A stretch of 64,000 bases of DNA from Ruminococcus sp. (GCA_017622925.1 JAGAQC010000071.1:1-64000); one strand, 5' to 3'. Positions 28,016 through 35,657 are shown, counted from the stretch's first letter. Notes: generated by a model not told the origin, from the letters alone. Numbers and translations: made by a program.

Positions 28016-28170
28016 CCGATGTAGGGACACGGCGTGCCGTGTCCGCACATAGCATTATGCGACACATAAAAATGCGGATATATGGTTATTTCGATTGTAC
28101 ATTTCTACCTGTAATTATATGTTCCTGTAATCTCTTTGGGCGGACACGGCACGCCGTGTCCCTACATCGG
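28016..28170. repeat. 155-bp TIR element (family D), copy D1
   Basis: The terminal inverted repeats start CCGATGTAGGGACACGGC and each contains its own ACACGGC/GCCGTGT hairpin. The copy at 51918-52070 is nearly identical throughout, including the interior (GGATATATGGTTATTTCGAT). It is not coding and carries no transposase. It is most simply a MITE. Confidence 0.8.
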
Positions 28171-28310
28171 CAGATTACAGCGTAAATAAAAATTGTTGTC
28201 TGAAAATTTTTTGCGTGAATTTGGTGCGGCGGCTCGCCGCGGCGGTGTCCCCTACAAAAATCATCTGCCTAATAGCTAAAGGCTAAGGGCTAACGGCTAA
28301 CGGCTTTACC
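28171..28310. repeat. Mosaic repeat tail with GGCTAA array
   Basis: A module with CAGATTACAGCGTAAATA, AATTGTTGTCTGAAAATTT and GGTGCGGCGG (the inverse of 39060-39145) is followed by tandem GGCTAAGGGCTAACGGCTAA units at 28268-28307. No gene is seen between the phosphatase start and the regulator promoter. Confidence 0.6.
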
Positions 28311-28393
28311 GTACAATGCTTATTAATAGAGATATAGTCAAATGCTACAAATATTCGCCAAATTCCGACCGAATATTTTATCATTTCTTCCTA

Positions 28394-28422
28394 TTTACTT
28401 ATTATACAATTTGTATTATAAT
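28394..28422 (+). promoter_or_regulatory. Sigma-A promoter of the HTH regulator
   Basis: -35 TTTACT (28394-28399), 17-nt spacer and -10 TATAAT (28417-28422). The spacer is filled by an operator-like palindrome. Confidence 0.8.
28404..28416 (+). promoter_or_regulatory. Operator-like palindrome O1
   Basis: ATACAATTTGTAT, an imperfect palindrome (ATACAA/TTGTAT) lying exactly between the -35 and -10 boxes. Its reverse complement equals O2. Confidence 0.75.
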
Positions 28423-28439
28423 AATAAGTAGCAAAAAAT

Positions 28440-28452
28440 ATACAAATTGTAT
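28440..28452 (+). promoter_or_regulatory. Operator-like palindrome O2
   Basis: ATACAAATTGTAT, the exact reverse complement of O1, centred 36 nt from it and just after the predicted transcription start. The pair suggests cooperative autorepression by the downstream HTH protein. Confidence 0.75.
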
Positions 28453-28485
28453 CTAAGGATAATCATTATACAGGAGGACTACGCC

Positions 28486-29214
28486 ATGAACTCGGATTTC
28501 GCACGCATTATCACTCTACAAAGAAAAGAACGCCATATCAGTCAGAAACAGGCAGCCGCAGACCTCGGTATCTCGCAGGCTCTGCTCTCGCACTACGAAA
28601 AAGGTATCCGTGAATGCGGTCTTAACTTCCTTGTGAAGATAGCCGACTACTACAACGTTTCCTGCGACTATCTTCTCGGACGTACTCCCGAGCCTGAGGG
28701 AAAAGTCATCACCATTGAGGATATTCCCGACGACGACGGAAACAATACCCTGAAAATGCCCTCCCCCGAAATAATAAACTTCAACAGACGTATTATCAAC
28801 AACTCTATCAGTTTGCTTTTCAGTCTCGCTCAGAAAGCAGGCAGTATCACGCTTATCAAGGAAGTCTCCTCGTACCTCATGCTGTCGGTCTACAAGCTTT
28901 TCCGCATAGTTTACAACGCAAATCCCCACAACGACCAGAAGCTTTTCCGCATTCCCAAAGTCATCGCAAACGACAGCTCCAACGCCATTATCTCCATGAG
29001 CGAAGCGGACATCAAGGCGGCTTCAAGCGGTATCGCCCTCGACGGCAACGACTGCGTGGACAACTTCGAGACCCTCTATATCACTACGTCTACCCTGCAA
29101 AAAGACTACTCGCAGTATTCCTCGTCGCTGCTCAATCTTATCAAGCGCAGCGAAGAAAGTATCGCTCGCACTCGCGCAAAATATCATGCCACCGAAAACG
29201 ACAGGGGATATTAA
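28486..29214 (+). CDS. XRE-family HTH transcriptional regulator
   Basis: A 242-aa DNA-binding protein with an N-terminal Cro/C1-type helix-turn-helix at about residues 6-60 (SQKQAAADLGISQALLSHYE) and the family ending YNVSCDYLLGRT. The C-terminal ~170 residues are mostly helical and hydrophilic and not recognised; they could be a dimerisation or sensing domain. The ATG at 28486 follows GGAGG by 8 nt. Two mirrored 13-bp palindromes in its promoter suggest that it represses itself. It stands alone, convergent with the next gene; its other targets are unknown. Confidence 0.85.
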   Translation: MNSDFARIITLQRKERHISQKQAAADLGISQALLSHYEKGIRECGLNFLVKIADYYNVSCDYLLGRTPEPEGKVITIEDIPDDDGNNTLKMPSPEIINFNRRIINNSISLLFSLAQKAGSITLIKEVSSYLMLSVYKLFRIVYNANPHNDQKLFRIPKVIANDSSNAIISMSEADIKAASSGIALDGNDCVDNFETLYITTSTLQKDYSQYSSSLLNLIKRSEESIARTRAKYHATENDRGY

Positions 29215-29217
29215 TTA

Positions 29218-29670
29218 TTATAATCCTGCTTTTTTAGCGTCCGACCTTATTTCCAACGCTTCGAGAACAAGCTTTCTGCTTATCTCGGCAGTAGAAAAGG
29301 TCTTGGCGTTCTCGTCAATGGCGCATACAAGCTGAAGTCCCTTGATATTCTCGTTGTCCGCCACAGCTCCGAAAAGCGTCCGAACGGGAACTTTTACGCA
29401 TCTTTCGCCGATCTTCTCAGCAGTCTCCTCATCGGGGAAAACGAGAACGTAATCGGCGTTTTTGCTTTTCAGCAGGGCTATCTCCGCTTTGCCGCTTTCC
29501 GTCGGTACGTCGGCTGCCGCCGCATAAGCGTATTCGTTGTTTATCGCCATGATCCCGAGAACGTGTACCGTACTGAAATCAACGGCTCCCTGCGCCCATT
29601 TTCCCGATTCGTCGGCGGCTTTTCCGTAAACTGCGGCAAGCTTCTGCCACTCGGTCATTTTTTCTTTCAT
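29218..29670 (-). CDS. Hypothetical protein, 150 aa
   Basis: A soluble protein without signal peptide or membrane segment. It has an alternating alpha/beta look (VHVLGIMAINNEYAYAAAAD, NADYVLVFPDEETAEKI) that recalls SseB-like or enhanced-serine-sensitivity proteins only vaguely. I do not recognise it. It has its own strong promoter and a GGAG site 7 nt before the ATG. It ends 3 nt from the convergent HTH gene, with no terminator between them. Confidence 0.7.
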   Translation of the reverse strand: MKEKMTEWQKLAAVYGKAADESGKWAQGAVDFSTVHVLGIMAINNEYAYAAAADVPTESGKAEIALLKSKNADYVLVFPDEETAEKIGERCVKVPVRTLFGAVADNENIKGLQLVCAIDENAKTFSTAEISRKLVLEALEIRSDAKKAGL

Positions 29671-29700
29671 AACCTCGCTCCTTCAATCAGTATAATTTTT

Positions 29701-29729
29701 ATTATATCATACTTCTTTTTTAATGTCAA
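29701..29729 (-). promoter_or_regulatory. Sigma-A promoter of the 150-aa protein gene
   Basis: On the minus strand, a consensus TTGACA and TATAAT are separated by 17 nt. The leader is about 25 nt. Confidence 0.85.
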
Positions 29730-29779
29730 ATGAAAATTAATTTTTATACTATAAATGAGCATTGTACGGTAAGGCTGTT

Positions 29780-29806
29780 AGCCCTTAGCCTTTAGCCGTT
29801 AGTTAA
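29780..29806. repeat. GGCTAA-type tandem array (inverse)
   Basis: TTAGCCCTTAGCCTTTAGCC followed by GTTAG, a 7-10 bp period array like those at 28268, 35609, 37165, 39290 and 52108. Confidence 0.6.
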
Positions 29807-29858
29807 GTCGGACACCATAAGCTAATGGATAAAGGCTATCAATTTTTGTTATTTGCCT

Positions 29859-29957
29859 TTCCCTGTGAATTGCTGCTACGGGGACGCATATCCCGTTCAT
29901 AAGAATACGGTCGGCAATGCCTGCGGCGGCTCGCCGCGGCGCCGTCCCCTACAAAAT
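29859..29957 (+). repeat. Family C module, copy C2
   Basis: Contains GAATTGCTGCTACGGGGACG, CATATCCCGTTCATAAGAAT, ACGGTCGGCAATGCC, GCGGCGGCTCGCCGC and GCCGTCCCCTACAAAATTCA. It ends 23 nt before the spoVAD promoter. Nothing else is seen in 29730-29979. Confidence 0.7.
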
Positions 29958-29979
29958 TCACCTGCATATTCTAATTTCA

Positions 29980-30009
29980 TGAATAATATAAAAAAAACAA
30001 GGCATAATA
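29980..30009 (+). promoter_or_regulatory. Candidate sigma-G (forespore) promoter of spoVAD
   Basis: TGAATA (29980-29985) and CATAATA (30003-30009) with 17 nt between them. They fit the published sigma-G pattern (GHATR and CATXHTA) closely. The transcript would start near 30016, which leaves a ~14-nt leader made up almost only of the ribosome site. Confidence 0.65.
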
Positions 30010-30029
30010 CCTCCGAAGGAAGTGATATT

Positions 30030-31040
30030 ATGCCTGAATATTTATCTCGGGGAGCTTTTTTATTTGATACTCCGCCGAAAATCGAGAGCTTCGCCGCTGT
30101 TGTAGGCGAAAAAGAGGGTCAAGGTCCTCTCGGCTCGGAGTTCGACAAGGTAGTCCCCGACAGTCACTACGGTCAGAAAACTTGGGAACAAGCCGAAAGC
30201 CGCTTTCAGCTCGAAGCCGTGTCCCTCGCCGTCCGAAAAGCCGCTCTCACCAAAGAGGACATCGACGTTATATGCGCAGGCGACCTCATCAACCAATGCA
30301 CAGGCTCGTCTTACGGTCTGCGGCAACTGGAAATACCCTTTCTCGGAATGTACGGCGCATGCTCCACAATGGCTGAAAGTCTCCTTGCCGCTTCTCTCCT
30401 TGCCGATTCGGGTGCTGCAAAACGTACCGCCGCCGTTACATCATCGCACTTTTCTACGGCTGAACGGCAGTTCCGCGCGCCCCTTTCATACGGCGGTCAG
30501 CGTACCCCCACATCTCAATGGACGTGTACAGCCTCGGGAGCGGTCATCGTTTCCGACAAATGCGGAAATATCGCCGTTTCAGGCGCGTGCATCGGCAAAA
30601 TAGCCGACATGGGGATAACCGATATTACCAATATGGGAGCTGCTATGGCTCCTGCCGCTATGGACGTTTTGTGCCGATATTTCAATGCGACCGCCACTTC
30701 TCCCGATGATTACGACCTCATCGTTACGGGCGATCTGGGTACTCTCGGAAGTACGCTCCTCATCGAGCTTATGGATAAGCAGGGGTACGATATTTCCGCT
30801 AAACACCGCGACTGCGGAGCTATGATATTCGACAGCGAAAAACAGGATACCCATTGCGGAGGCTCGGGCTGCGGCTGCTCCGCAAGCGTGCTGTGCGGCC
30901 ATTTTTTGCCGTTACTGGAACGGGGCGAAGCCAAAAGGCTCATATTTATCGCAACGGGCGCGCTAATGTCCGCCATGTCCGTCCAGCAGGGCGAATCTAT
31001 CCCGACTACCGCCCATTTACTTGAACTCAGGAGGGTCTGA
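30030..31040 (+). CDS. spoVAD: Stage V sporulation protein AD
   Basis: SpoVAD is a thiolase-fold protein that binds dipicolinic acid and is needed for its uptake into the forespore; it also belongs to the germination channel. The 336-aa length and the N-terminal MPEYLSRGAFLFDTPPKIES are typical. Further family blocks are FDKVVPDSHYGQKTWEQAES, GDLINQC and LGMYGACSTMAE. The ATG at 30030 has GAAGGA upstream. spoVAE follows after 2 nt. The usual first gene, spoVAC, is missing here. Confidence 0.93.
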   Translation: MPEYLSRGAFLFDTPPKIESFAAVVGEKEGQGPLGSEFDKVVPDSHYGQKTWEQAESRFQLEAVSLAVRKAALTKEDIDVICAGDLINQCTGSSYGLRQLEIPFLGMYGACSTMAESLLAASLLADSGAAKRTAAVTSSHFSTAERQFRAPLSYGGQRTPTSQWTCTASGAVIVSDKCGNIAVSGACIGKIADMGITDITNMGAAMAPAAMDVLCRYFNATATSPDDYDLIVTGDLGTLGSTLLIELMDKQGYDISAKHRDCGAMIFDSEKQDTHCGGSGCGCSASVLCGHFLPLLERGEAKRLIFIATGALMSAMSVQQGESIPTTAHLLELRRV

Positions 31041-31042
31041 CT

Positions 31043-31405
31043 ATGTTTACCGAACTTTTGAAAGCTTTTATTGTCGGCGGAATTATCTGCGCTATAGGAC
31101 AAGTCCTAATTGACTATACCAAACTTACGCCTGCTCGTATACTCACAGGATTTGTAGTCGCAGGTGTGATACTCTCCGCCATAGGTCTATACAAGCCGCT
31201 TTCCGATTTCGCAGGAGCGGGGGCGTCCGTTCCTCTTACGGGATTCGGGCATATTCTCGCCGAGGGGGTTCGCAAGGCGGTCGATAAGGACGGCTTCTTA
31301 GGCGTTTTCACGGGAGGTCTCACAGCCTCCGCCGCAGGTATCACCACCGCCCTCCTTGCAGGTCTCGGCGCTTCTTTGGCGTTTAAACAAAAAGATAAGG
31401 CTTAG
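31043..31405 (+). CDS. spoVAE: Stage V sporulation protein AE (AEb type)
   Basis: A 120-aa membrane protein with about four hydrophobic segments, matching SpoVAEb of the dipicolinate channel. It includes IGQVLIDYTKLTPARILTGF and the Gly/Ala-rich GVFTGGLTASAAGITTALLA. The ribosome site AGGAGGG lies inside the end of spoVAD, so the two are coupled. A hairpin terminator follows 4 nt after the stop. Confidence 0.9.
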   Translation: MFTELLKAFIVGGIICAIGQVLIDYTKLTPARILTGFVVAGVILSAIGLYKPLSDFAGAGASVPLTGFGHILAEGVRKAVDKDGFLGVFTGGLTASAAGITTALLAGLGASLAFKQKDKA

Positions 31406-31408
31406 TCT

Positions 31409-31450
31409 AAAAAACCTCCGCCCGATACAAATGGTGGGGGTTATATTTTT
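31409..31450 (+). terminator. Terminator of spoVAE; left copy of a 36-nt direct repeat
   Basis: Arms AACCTCCGCC and GGTGGGGGTT (with G-U pairs) around CGATACAAAT, followed by ATATTTTT. The minus strand would read into TTTTTT, so it may work both ways. Its first 23 bases recur exactly at 33617-33639. Confidence 0.8.
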
Positions 31451-31560
31451 CGACAGATTTTTTCGCATCATTGTGCTATAATAAATGCAAGAATTTCTTG
31501 CACTGATAAGATGAATTATTACAAGAAAGTTAAAATTTGTCAAAAATCTGCAAAAAATGC

Positions 31561-31589
31561 TTGCAATTTTATTTTAAAGGTGGTATAAT
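31561..31589 (+). promoter_or_regulatory. Sigma-A promoter of the ATPase-TOPRIM pair
   Basis: TTGCAA (31561-31566), 17-nt spacer, TATAAT (31584-31589). The ATG right after the -10 box cannot be the start codon, since it would be upstream of the transcript start. Confidence 0.8.
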
Positions 31590-31643
31590 ATGTTTAGTAA
31601 GAAAAACAGAATTATGATGATAAGAATTTCAAGAGGTGAAAAA

Positions 31644-32969
31644 ATGAAAACCATACTTAAACAATTCAAAATCAATGGTTTCCGCAATCTGACAAACGTC
31701 ACCCTGAACCTCAACGATATTACGGCTATTATTGGTCTTAACAGCTACGGAAAATCCAACGTTATCAAAGCTGTTGAAACGGGAATCAAGTTTATCAAAG
31801 CTTCCCTCGATGAGAAAATGGAACTCATGTCCGATACACAAATGTTTCCGCTTTTGAAAAAGAATGCAGGTACTGATTTTTCCTTTGAGTTTACCGCTGA
31901 GATCATAGATGACAATGACGAAAAAACTAAAGTGACCTATGGCTTTACCTGCTCATGGAACACCGAGGTATCCGATGCCGGTATCAAAGAGGAACATCTT
32001 TTTATAAAACGCGGAAAGTTCATCGAAAGAGACAGCAGTACTGCAAAATACAAAAGTGCTCAAAAAGGACGATGCGACGCGCTGATTGCCGTTGACGAGA
32101 ATCAGCTCGTTTTGAACAAGCTCGAAAACTTCGATAATCTGCATTATTCCGAAATCGTCAAGGCTTTAAATAATATCGAATTTTACGTTGAAAGACATCT
32201 TGACGCCTCATCTTCTTTCCGTCCCACTCGTTTTACTTTTAAAAATTCATCCGCAGATTTCAATCTGAACGATATTCCAAGAACTATATGGAGAATCTAC
32301 GAACGTTTTAGCGATAAAGCAAAAAACCTTTTTAATTCGTTTCATGATCTTTTTCCCACAATTGATTCTATAGATTGCGGTGAAATTCCTCTATCAGAAG
32401 AAAATATGCCCGATATTGATAAATCACAATTTTTATTCTATGAGAGTATATATGTCCTACGTTTTAAAGACTCCAAATTAACCCAACCCCTTACCTTTAA
32501 TGCCCTTTCGGACGGCACTAAAAGAATTTTCCTTACGCTTACCGCTGCGGTTTTGGCTGATATACACAATTGCTCCGCTATCGTTTTTGAAGAGCCTGAA
32601 AACTCTATCCACCCAAGTCTGCTTCAAAGCTATCTGCGTATTCTCGACAAGCTTTCCGGCGACTGTAAAATAATCTTCACAAGCCATTCCCCCTATATGA
32701 TACAGTACCTCGACCTCAACGATATTTACATCGGTCTGCCCAGTAAATCGGGAGAAACTGATTTCAGAACTATCAAAAAGCCCAAAAGGCTCATGAAAGA
32801 CGCTGCTAAATTTGACCAAAGCACGGGAGACTTCATCTTTGAAAGCTTGTCGTTTTCAAATGCAGGCGATATGCTCGGCGAGTACCTCAGCGATACGGCT
32901 CTCGACATTGACGATACGGCTGTGGACGATGATGACGACTGGCTGAACGATGATGGTGGTGATGAATAA
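31644..32969 (+). CDS. AAA/ABC-type ATPase, OLD/RecF-like (possible defence ATPase)
   Basis: A 441-aa protein of the SMC/OLD-like ABC ATPase group. The N-terminus QFKINGFRNLTNVTLNLNDI leads to the Walker A motif GLNSYGKS (31-38). After a long insert come the signature-like LSDGTKRIF, Walker B AIVFEEPENS (near 316) and the switch SHSPYMI. The C-terminus is very acidic (DIDDTAVDDDDDWL). There is no TOPRIM domain in the same chain; the next gene supplies one. This layout resembles PARIS (AriA/AriB) and RloA/RloB pairs of phage defence. The ATG at 31644 has AGAGGTG upstream. The gene is more AT-rich than its neighbours, which suggests transfer. Confidence 0.85.
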   Translation: MKTILKQFKINGFRNLTNVTLNLNDITAIIGLNSYGKSNVIKAVETGIKFIKASLDEKMELMSDTQMFPLLKKNAGTDFSFEFTAEIIDDNDEKTKVTYGFTCSWNTEVSDAGIKEEHLFIKRGKFIERDSSTAKYKSAQKGRCDALIAVDENQLVLNKLENFDNLHYSEIVKALNNIEFYVERHLDASSSFRPTRFTFKNSSADFNLNDIPRTIWRIYERFSDKAKNLFNSFHDLFPTIDSIDCGEIPLSEENMPDIDKSQFLFYESIYVLRFKDSKLTQPLTFNALSDGTKRIFLTLTAAVLADIHNCSAIVFEEPENSIHPSLLQSYLRILDKLSGDCKIIFTSHSPYMIQYLDLNDIYIGLPSKSGETDFRTIKKPKRLMKDAAKFDQSTGDFIFESLSFSNAGDMLGEYLSDTALDIDDTAVDDDDDWLNDDGGDE

Positions 32970-32970
32970 T

Positions 32971-33606
32971 ATGGCTAAAAAGAAAAAAGCAACCGCAGAC
33001 GTTGTTATCCTGCTTGTCGAGGGTGCTACAGAAGTTGAATTTTATAAAAAATTGTTAATATCTCTGAATAGAAAATATGCTCCTGAAAGCTGTGTGATCC
33101 GTCAACCTATAGACATGAAAGGGATCGGTAACTTTAAAAACGGAGCTGTCAGGCAATTCAATATTGATGCGACTAACTTCAAAAAAAGCAAGCGATACAA
33201 CCAAGAGCTTGACTACGTCTATCACGTTTTCATGTGCATTGATACTGATGTCTTTGAATTTCAAAGCAATCCTCCTATCAATAAGGAAAAAGTGAAGGAG
33301 TCTATTAACAAAGCAAACGTCATTCCTCATTTTATCGAAGCCTGTCACTCTATTGAGGACTGGTTTTTAGAAGACCTTGACGGTATCGCGGATTTTCTTA
33401 AAACTAATAAAACTAATCTCAGCACTAAAGTTAAGGGCAAGAATGGCGCAGATAAACTCGATAACCTGTTCCGCCCCTTTAATAAGCGGTACACAAAAGG
33501 TGTTAAATGCGAGGGACTTGTGGACAAGCTCGATGTTGTGAAGATATTCAACAACCACCAAAATGAATTTTCCGAGCTTATCTCTTTACTTAATACTAAT
33601 CTCTAA
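32971..33606 (+). CDS. TOPRIM-like nuclease partner (RloB/DUF4276/DUF4435-like)
   Basis: A 211-aa protein. The start VVILLVEGATEVEFYKKLL has the TOPRIM glutamate (Glu17), and Asp91-Thr-Asp93 (MCIDTDVF) fits the TOPRIM DxD. A later block HSIEDWFLEDLDG resembles the conserved Glu-Trp region of RloB-type proteins. The exact family is not certain. In related systems such proteins are nucleases held in check by the ATPase. The ATG is one base after the ATPase stop, so the pair forms one operon. The last residues NTNL and the stop come from a repeat that also ends rsmD. Confidence 0.75.
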   Translation: MAKKKKATADVVILLVEGATEVEFYKKLLISLNRKYAPESCVIRQPIDMKGIGNFKNGAVRQFNIDATNFKKSKRYNQELDYVYHVFMCIDTDVFEFQSNPPINKEKVKESINKANVIPHFIEACHSIEDWFLEDLDGIADFLKTNKTNLSTKVKGKNGADKLDNLFRPFNKRYTKGVKCEGLVDKLDVVKIFNNHQNEFSELISLLNTNL

Positions 33607-33616
33607 CCGAACCAAT
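33592..33616 (+). repeat. Single end of the AATACTAATCTCT repeat
   Basis: AATACTAATCTCTAACCGAA, then CCAAT, matches 3122-3146 (one end of the 160-bp inverted-repeat element) with few changes. It encodes the last residues and stop of the TOPRIM-like gene. Confidence 0.65.
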
Positions 33617-33652
33617 AAAAAACCTCCGCCCGATACAAAAGGCGGAGGTTAT
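33617..33652. terminator. Bidirectional terminator; right copy of the direct repeat
   Basis: Arms AACCTCCGCC and GGCGGAGGTT around CGATACAAAA. The minus strand ends in TTTTTT (for the Wzz-like gene) and the plus strand in an AT-rich tail (for the ATPase-TOPRIM pair). It is nearly identical to 31409-31444. Confidence 0.85.
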
Positions 33653-33656
33653 TAAT

Positions 33657-35210
33657 TTATTTAGTTTTCTTATTTTCGGGCTGTTTTTCTTCAACGGTAT
33701 CGTCGTCGTCACCGTCGCCGCCGTCGCCTGCGGTATCGGCGTTTTCAGCCGCAAGCTGCGCGTTTTTCTTTTTTGCGTCTGTAATAATAGACTCGACAAT
33801 AACAATACCTAAAAACGCGATAAATCCGAGTCCTTCAAGAACGACCAAAGGCATCTTTAAGTTTTGCATGATCCTTTCTCTCCTGTTTACGGACGGATTT
33901 TCTGCCGGTACGAGAACGTTATATGCGTTTCCGAAAGTTACGTTTTTATAATAGTCCTCAGAAGTATCGCACACGAGGTCAACAAGGTGAGTTACCTTTT
34001 CGTTGAGCGCAACAAAATCAGCGTCTATCTTATCTACCTTTGCCTGACTTCCGGCAGATTTCGATTTAAGCGACTGCAATCTGTCCTTATAATCGTTTAT
34101 CTGCTGCTTTACCCTTGCAAGCTCGGAAGCGACATCGTTCTTCTGACCGAACATTTTATCATACTGCTCGGACGCAAGCCTTGACTGTGTGCTGGTATCC
34201 TCGCTGCCGCCGAATACGATTATATCGTCCTTTTGGTATGCATTGATAGACTCCTCGTATGTCTGTAGCTGCTCCTCATACTGATCTCTAAGACGGGTAA
34301 GGGATTTGATACGATACTCATAATATGCAAGCGCGGATTCCTTATCCTTGGTAACATTATTTACCGTAATGTACGAAGAAAGCTTATCGAGGTCTATAGA
34401 CTGAACAGTATCTATAGCCTGATAAAGGTCGTCGAACGTATAGCCTGTTGAAGCCGAACGGAATCGGGTGTCGTCCTCGTCCGCAAGCTCTTTGGCGTAA
34501 ACTTTAAGAGTATGCAGGCTGTTTTCAAAAACGTCTATAGCCTCGGGATAGTCGTAATCGGTGTAGGAGATAGCCGTGACTGCGCTTCCCAGAGATTCAT
34601 TGTAGCCGTAGCACTTGTAGAAATAGTCCTCGTATTTTTCGAGAATGGTGTTGAATACCTCGACAGCGTCCTCCGCTTCGAGGGACGTTTCGCTGTAATC
34701 GAATAAAACGGTGTACTGCGTAGGATAATACGTTGTTTCGAGAAGCCGCTCGCCTGCCGCGATAGAGCTGTTGCCGCCCTGTTCGAGAATGTTATTGTAA
34801 ACCGTATATCTGTCGTAGGCGTCCTTTGGGATAATGGACTTGAATGAAATTCCGTTGCGGATATTTTCAAGCTCCTCCACGCTCATATTAAGCGAGGAAA
34901 GGGCGTCCTCGATAACGGCGGGATTTTTTATGGAATCTACTTCAAACTTTCTGCCGTTCGGGTCAAGTCCCTTTTCTATGCCGTCGTAGGAAAAGTTTAC
35001 GATCGACCTTAGCGTAGGCTTCTGACTGTGCGTGGTTATCGCCGCAAATCCGACGGACAATCCCACTATCACTACTGCCGTGATTATCCAGAGAAGAACA
35101 TATTTTTTCAGCTTTTTTAACACCGTGGAAAAAGTAATTATAACGTCAGATGAATCGTCCTCGGCGTTGTTTATGGTTATGTTAAGATTTCTCTCGTCTT
35201 TTTTTGCCAT
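33657..35210 (-). CDS. Wzz/chain-length-determinant-like membrane protein
   Basis: A 517-aa protein with the layout of polysaccharide co-polymerases. There is a cytosolic N-terminus, a first transmembrane helix at about 36-58 (VLLWIITAVVIVGLSVGFAA), a large extracytoplasmic region rich in coiled coil, and a second helix near 455-480 (LEGLGFIAFLGIVIVESII). It ends in a charged tail with GDGGDGDDDD. It is longer than classical Wzz and no tyrosine kinase or glycosyltransferase gene is adjacent, so a role in surface polysaccharide export is inferred from architecture only. The ATG at 35210 has AGGAGG upstream. Confidence 0.7.
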   Translation of the reverse strand: MAKKDERNLNITINNAEDDSSDVIITFSTVLKKLKKYVLLWIITAVVIVGLSVGFAAITTHSQKPTLRSIVNFSYDGIEKGLDPNGRKFEVDSIKNPAVIEDALSSLNMSVEELENIRNGISFKSIIPKDAYDRYTVYNNILEQGGNSSIAAGERLLETTYYPTQYTVLFDYSETSLEAEDAVEVFNTILEKYEDYFYKCYGYNESLGSAVTAISYTDYDYPEAIDVFENSLHTLKVYAKELADEDDTRFRSASTGYTFDDLYQAIDTVQSIDLDKLSSYITVNNVTKDKESALAYYEYRIKSLTRLRDQYEEQLQTYEESINAYQKDDIIVFGGSEDTSTQSRLASEQYDKMFGQKNDVASELARVKQQINDYKDRLQSLKSKSAGSQAKVDKIDADFVALNEKVTHLVDLVCDTSEDYYKNVTFGNAYNVLVPAENPSVNRRERIMQNLKMPLVVLEGLGFIAFLGIVIVESIITDAKKKNAQLAAENADTAGDGGDGDDDDTVEEKQPENKKTK

Positions 35211-35253
35211 TTTGACCTCCTGAATGTTTCGCTTGTTTTCGTTTATCATTACA

Positions 35254-35282
35254 ATAATATCACTTCATGTCCGAAAAGTCAA
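35254..35282 (-). promoter_or_regulatory. Sigma-A promoter of the Wzz-like gene
   Basis: On the minus strand TTGACT and TATTAT are spaced by 17 nt. Confidence 0.8.
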
Positions 35283-35414
35283 TAGGAAAAAGTAATTTCC
35301 TTTATTTTTCGGCATTTTGCCGAATCAACGAAAAGATGCGGACAAATTTTCAAATATAATATTATAAATGAACACATTCGACACAAGCACATAAGCTGTT
35401 AGGCAGATGAATTT

Positions 35415-35510
35415 TGTAGGGGACGGCGCCCACGACGTCCCGGCGGCGAGCCGCCGCAGGCATTGCCGACCGTATTCTTATGAACGGGATATGCGCCCCC
35501 GTAGGCAGCG
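35415..35510 (-). repeat. Family C module, copy C3
   Basis: GTAGGGGACGGCGCCCACG, then GCGGCGAGCCGCCGC and CATTGCCGACCGTATTC. The same CGCCCACGACGTCCCG motif is at 55186-55201. Confidence 0.7.
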
Positions 35511-35600
35511 TGTCGCTGCACCCTGTGTCACGTGACCGCTCGCAAACTCGCTAATATTTTTAAACTCAAATTTTTTCCGCGACTGTTGCAATTTTTCCCG
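35503..35600 (+). repeat. Family E ~110-bp unit, single copy
   Basis: Contains GTGTCGCTGCACCCTGTG, CACGTGACCGCTCGCAAACT and CCGCGACTGTTGCAATTTTT. It matches the tandem units at 51627-51850. Confidence 0.7.
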
Positions 35601-35608
35601 ATGTAGGG

Positions 35609-35655
35609 GACAGCTAAAGGCAAAAGGCTAAAAGCTAAGGGCTAAAAGCTAAAGG
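35609..35655 (+). repeat. GGCTAA-type tandem array
   Basis: AGCTAAAGGCAAAAGGCTAA followed by further AGCTAAGGGCTAA units, right up to the glmM stop codon. Confidence 0.6.
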
Positions 35656-35657
35656 CT

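Noticed and set aside
27819..28067. 82-aa minus-strand frame in the gap after the phosphatase start
   Set aside because: It is made up entirely of family C, GACAAAAT and TIR repeat sequence.
31590..31643. Upstream ATG of the ATPase gene
   Set aside because: It lies directly after the -10 box of a consensus promoter, before the transcript would start. The ATG at 31644 has a ribosome site.
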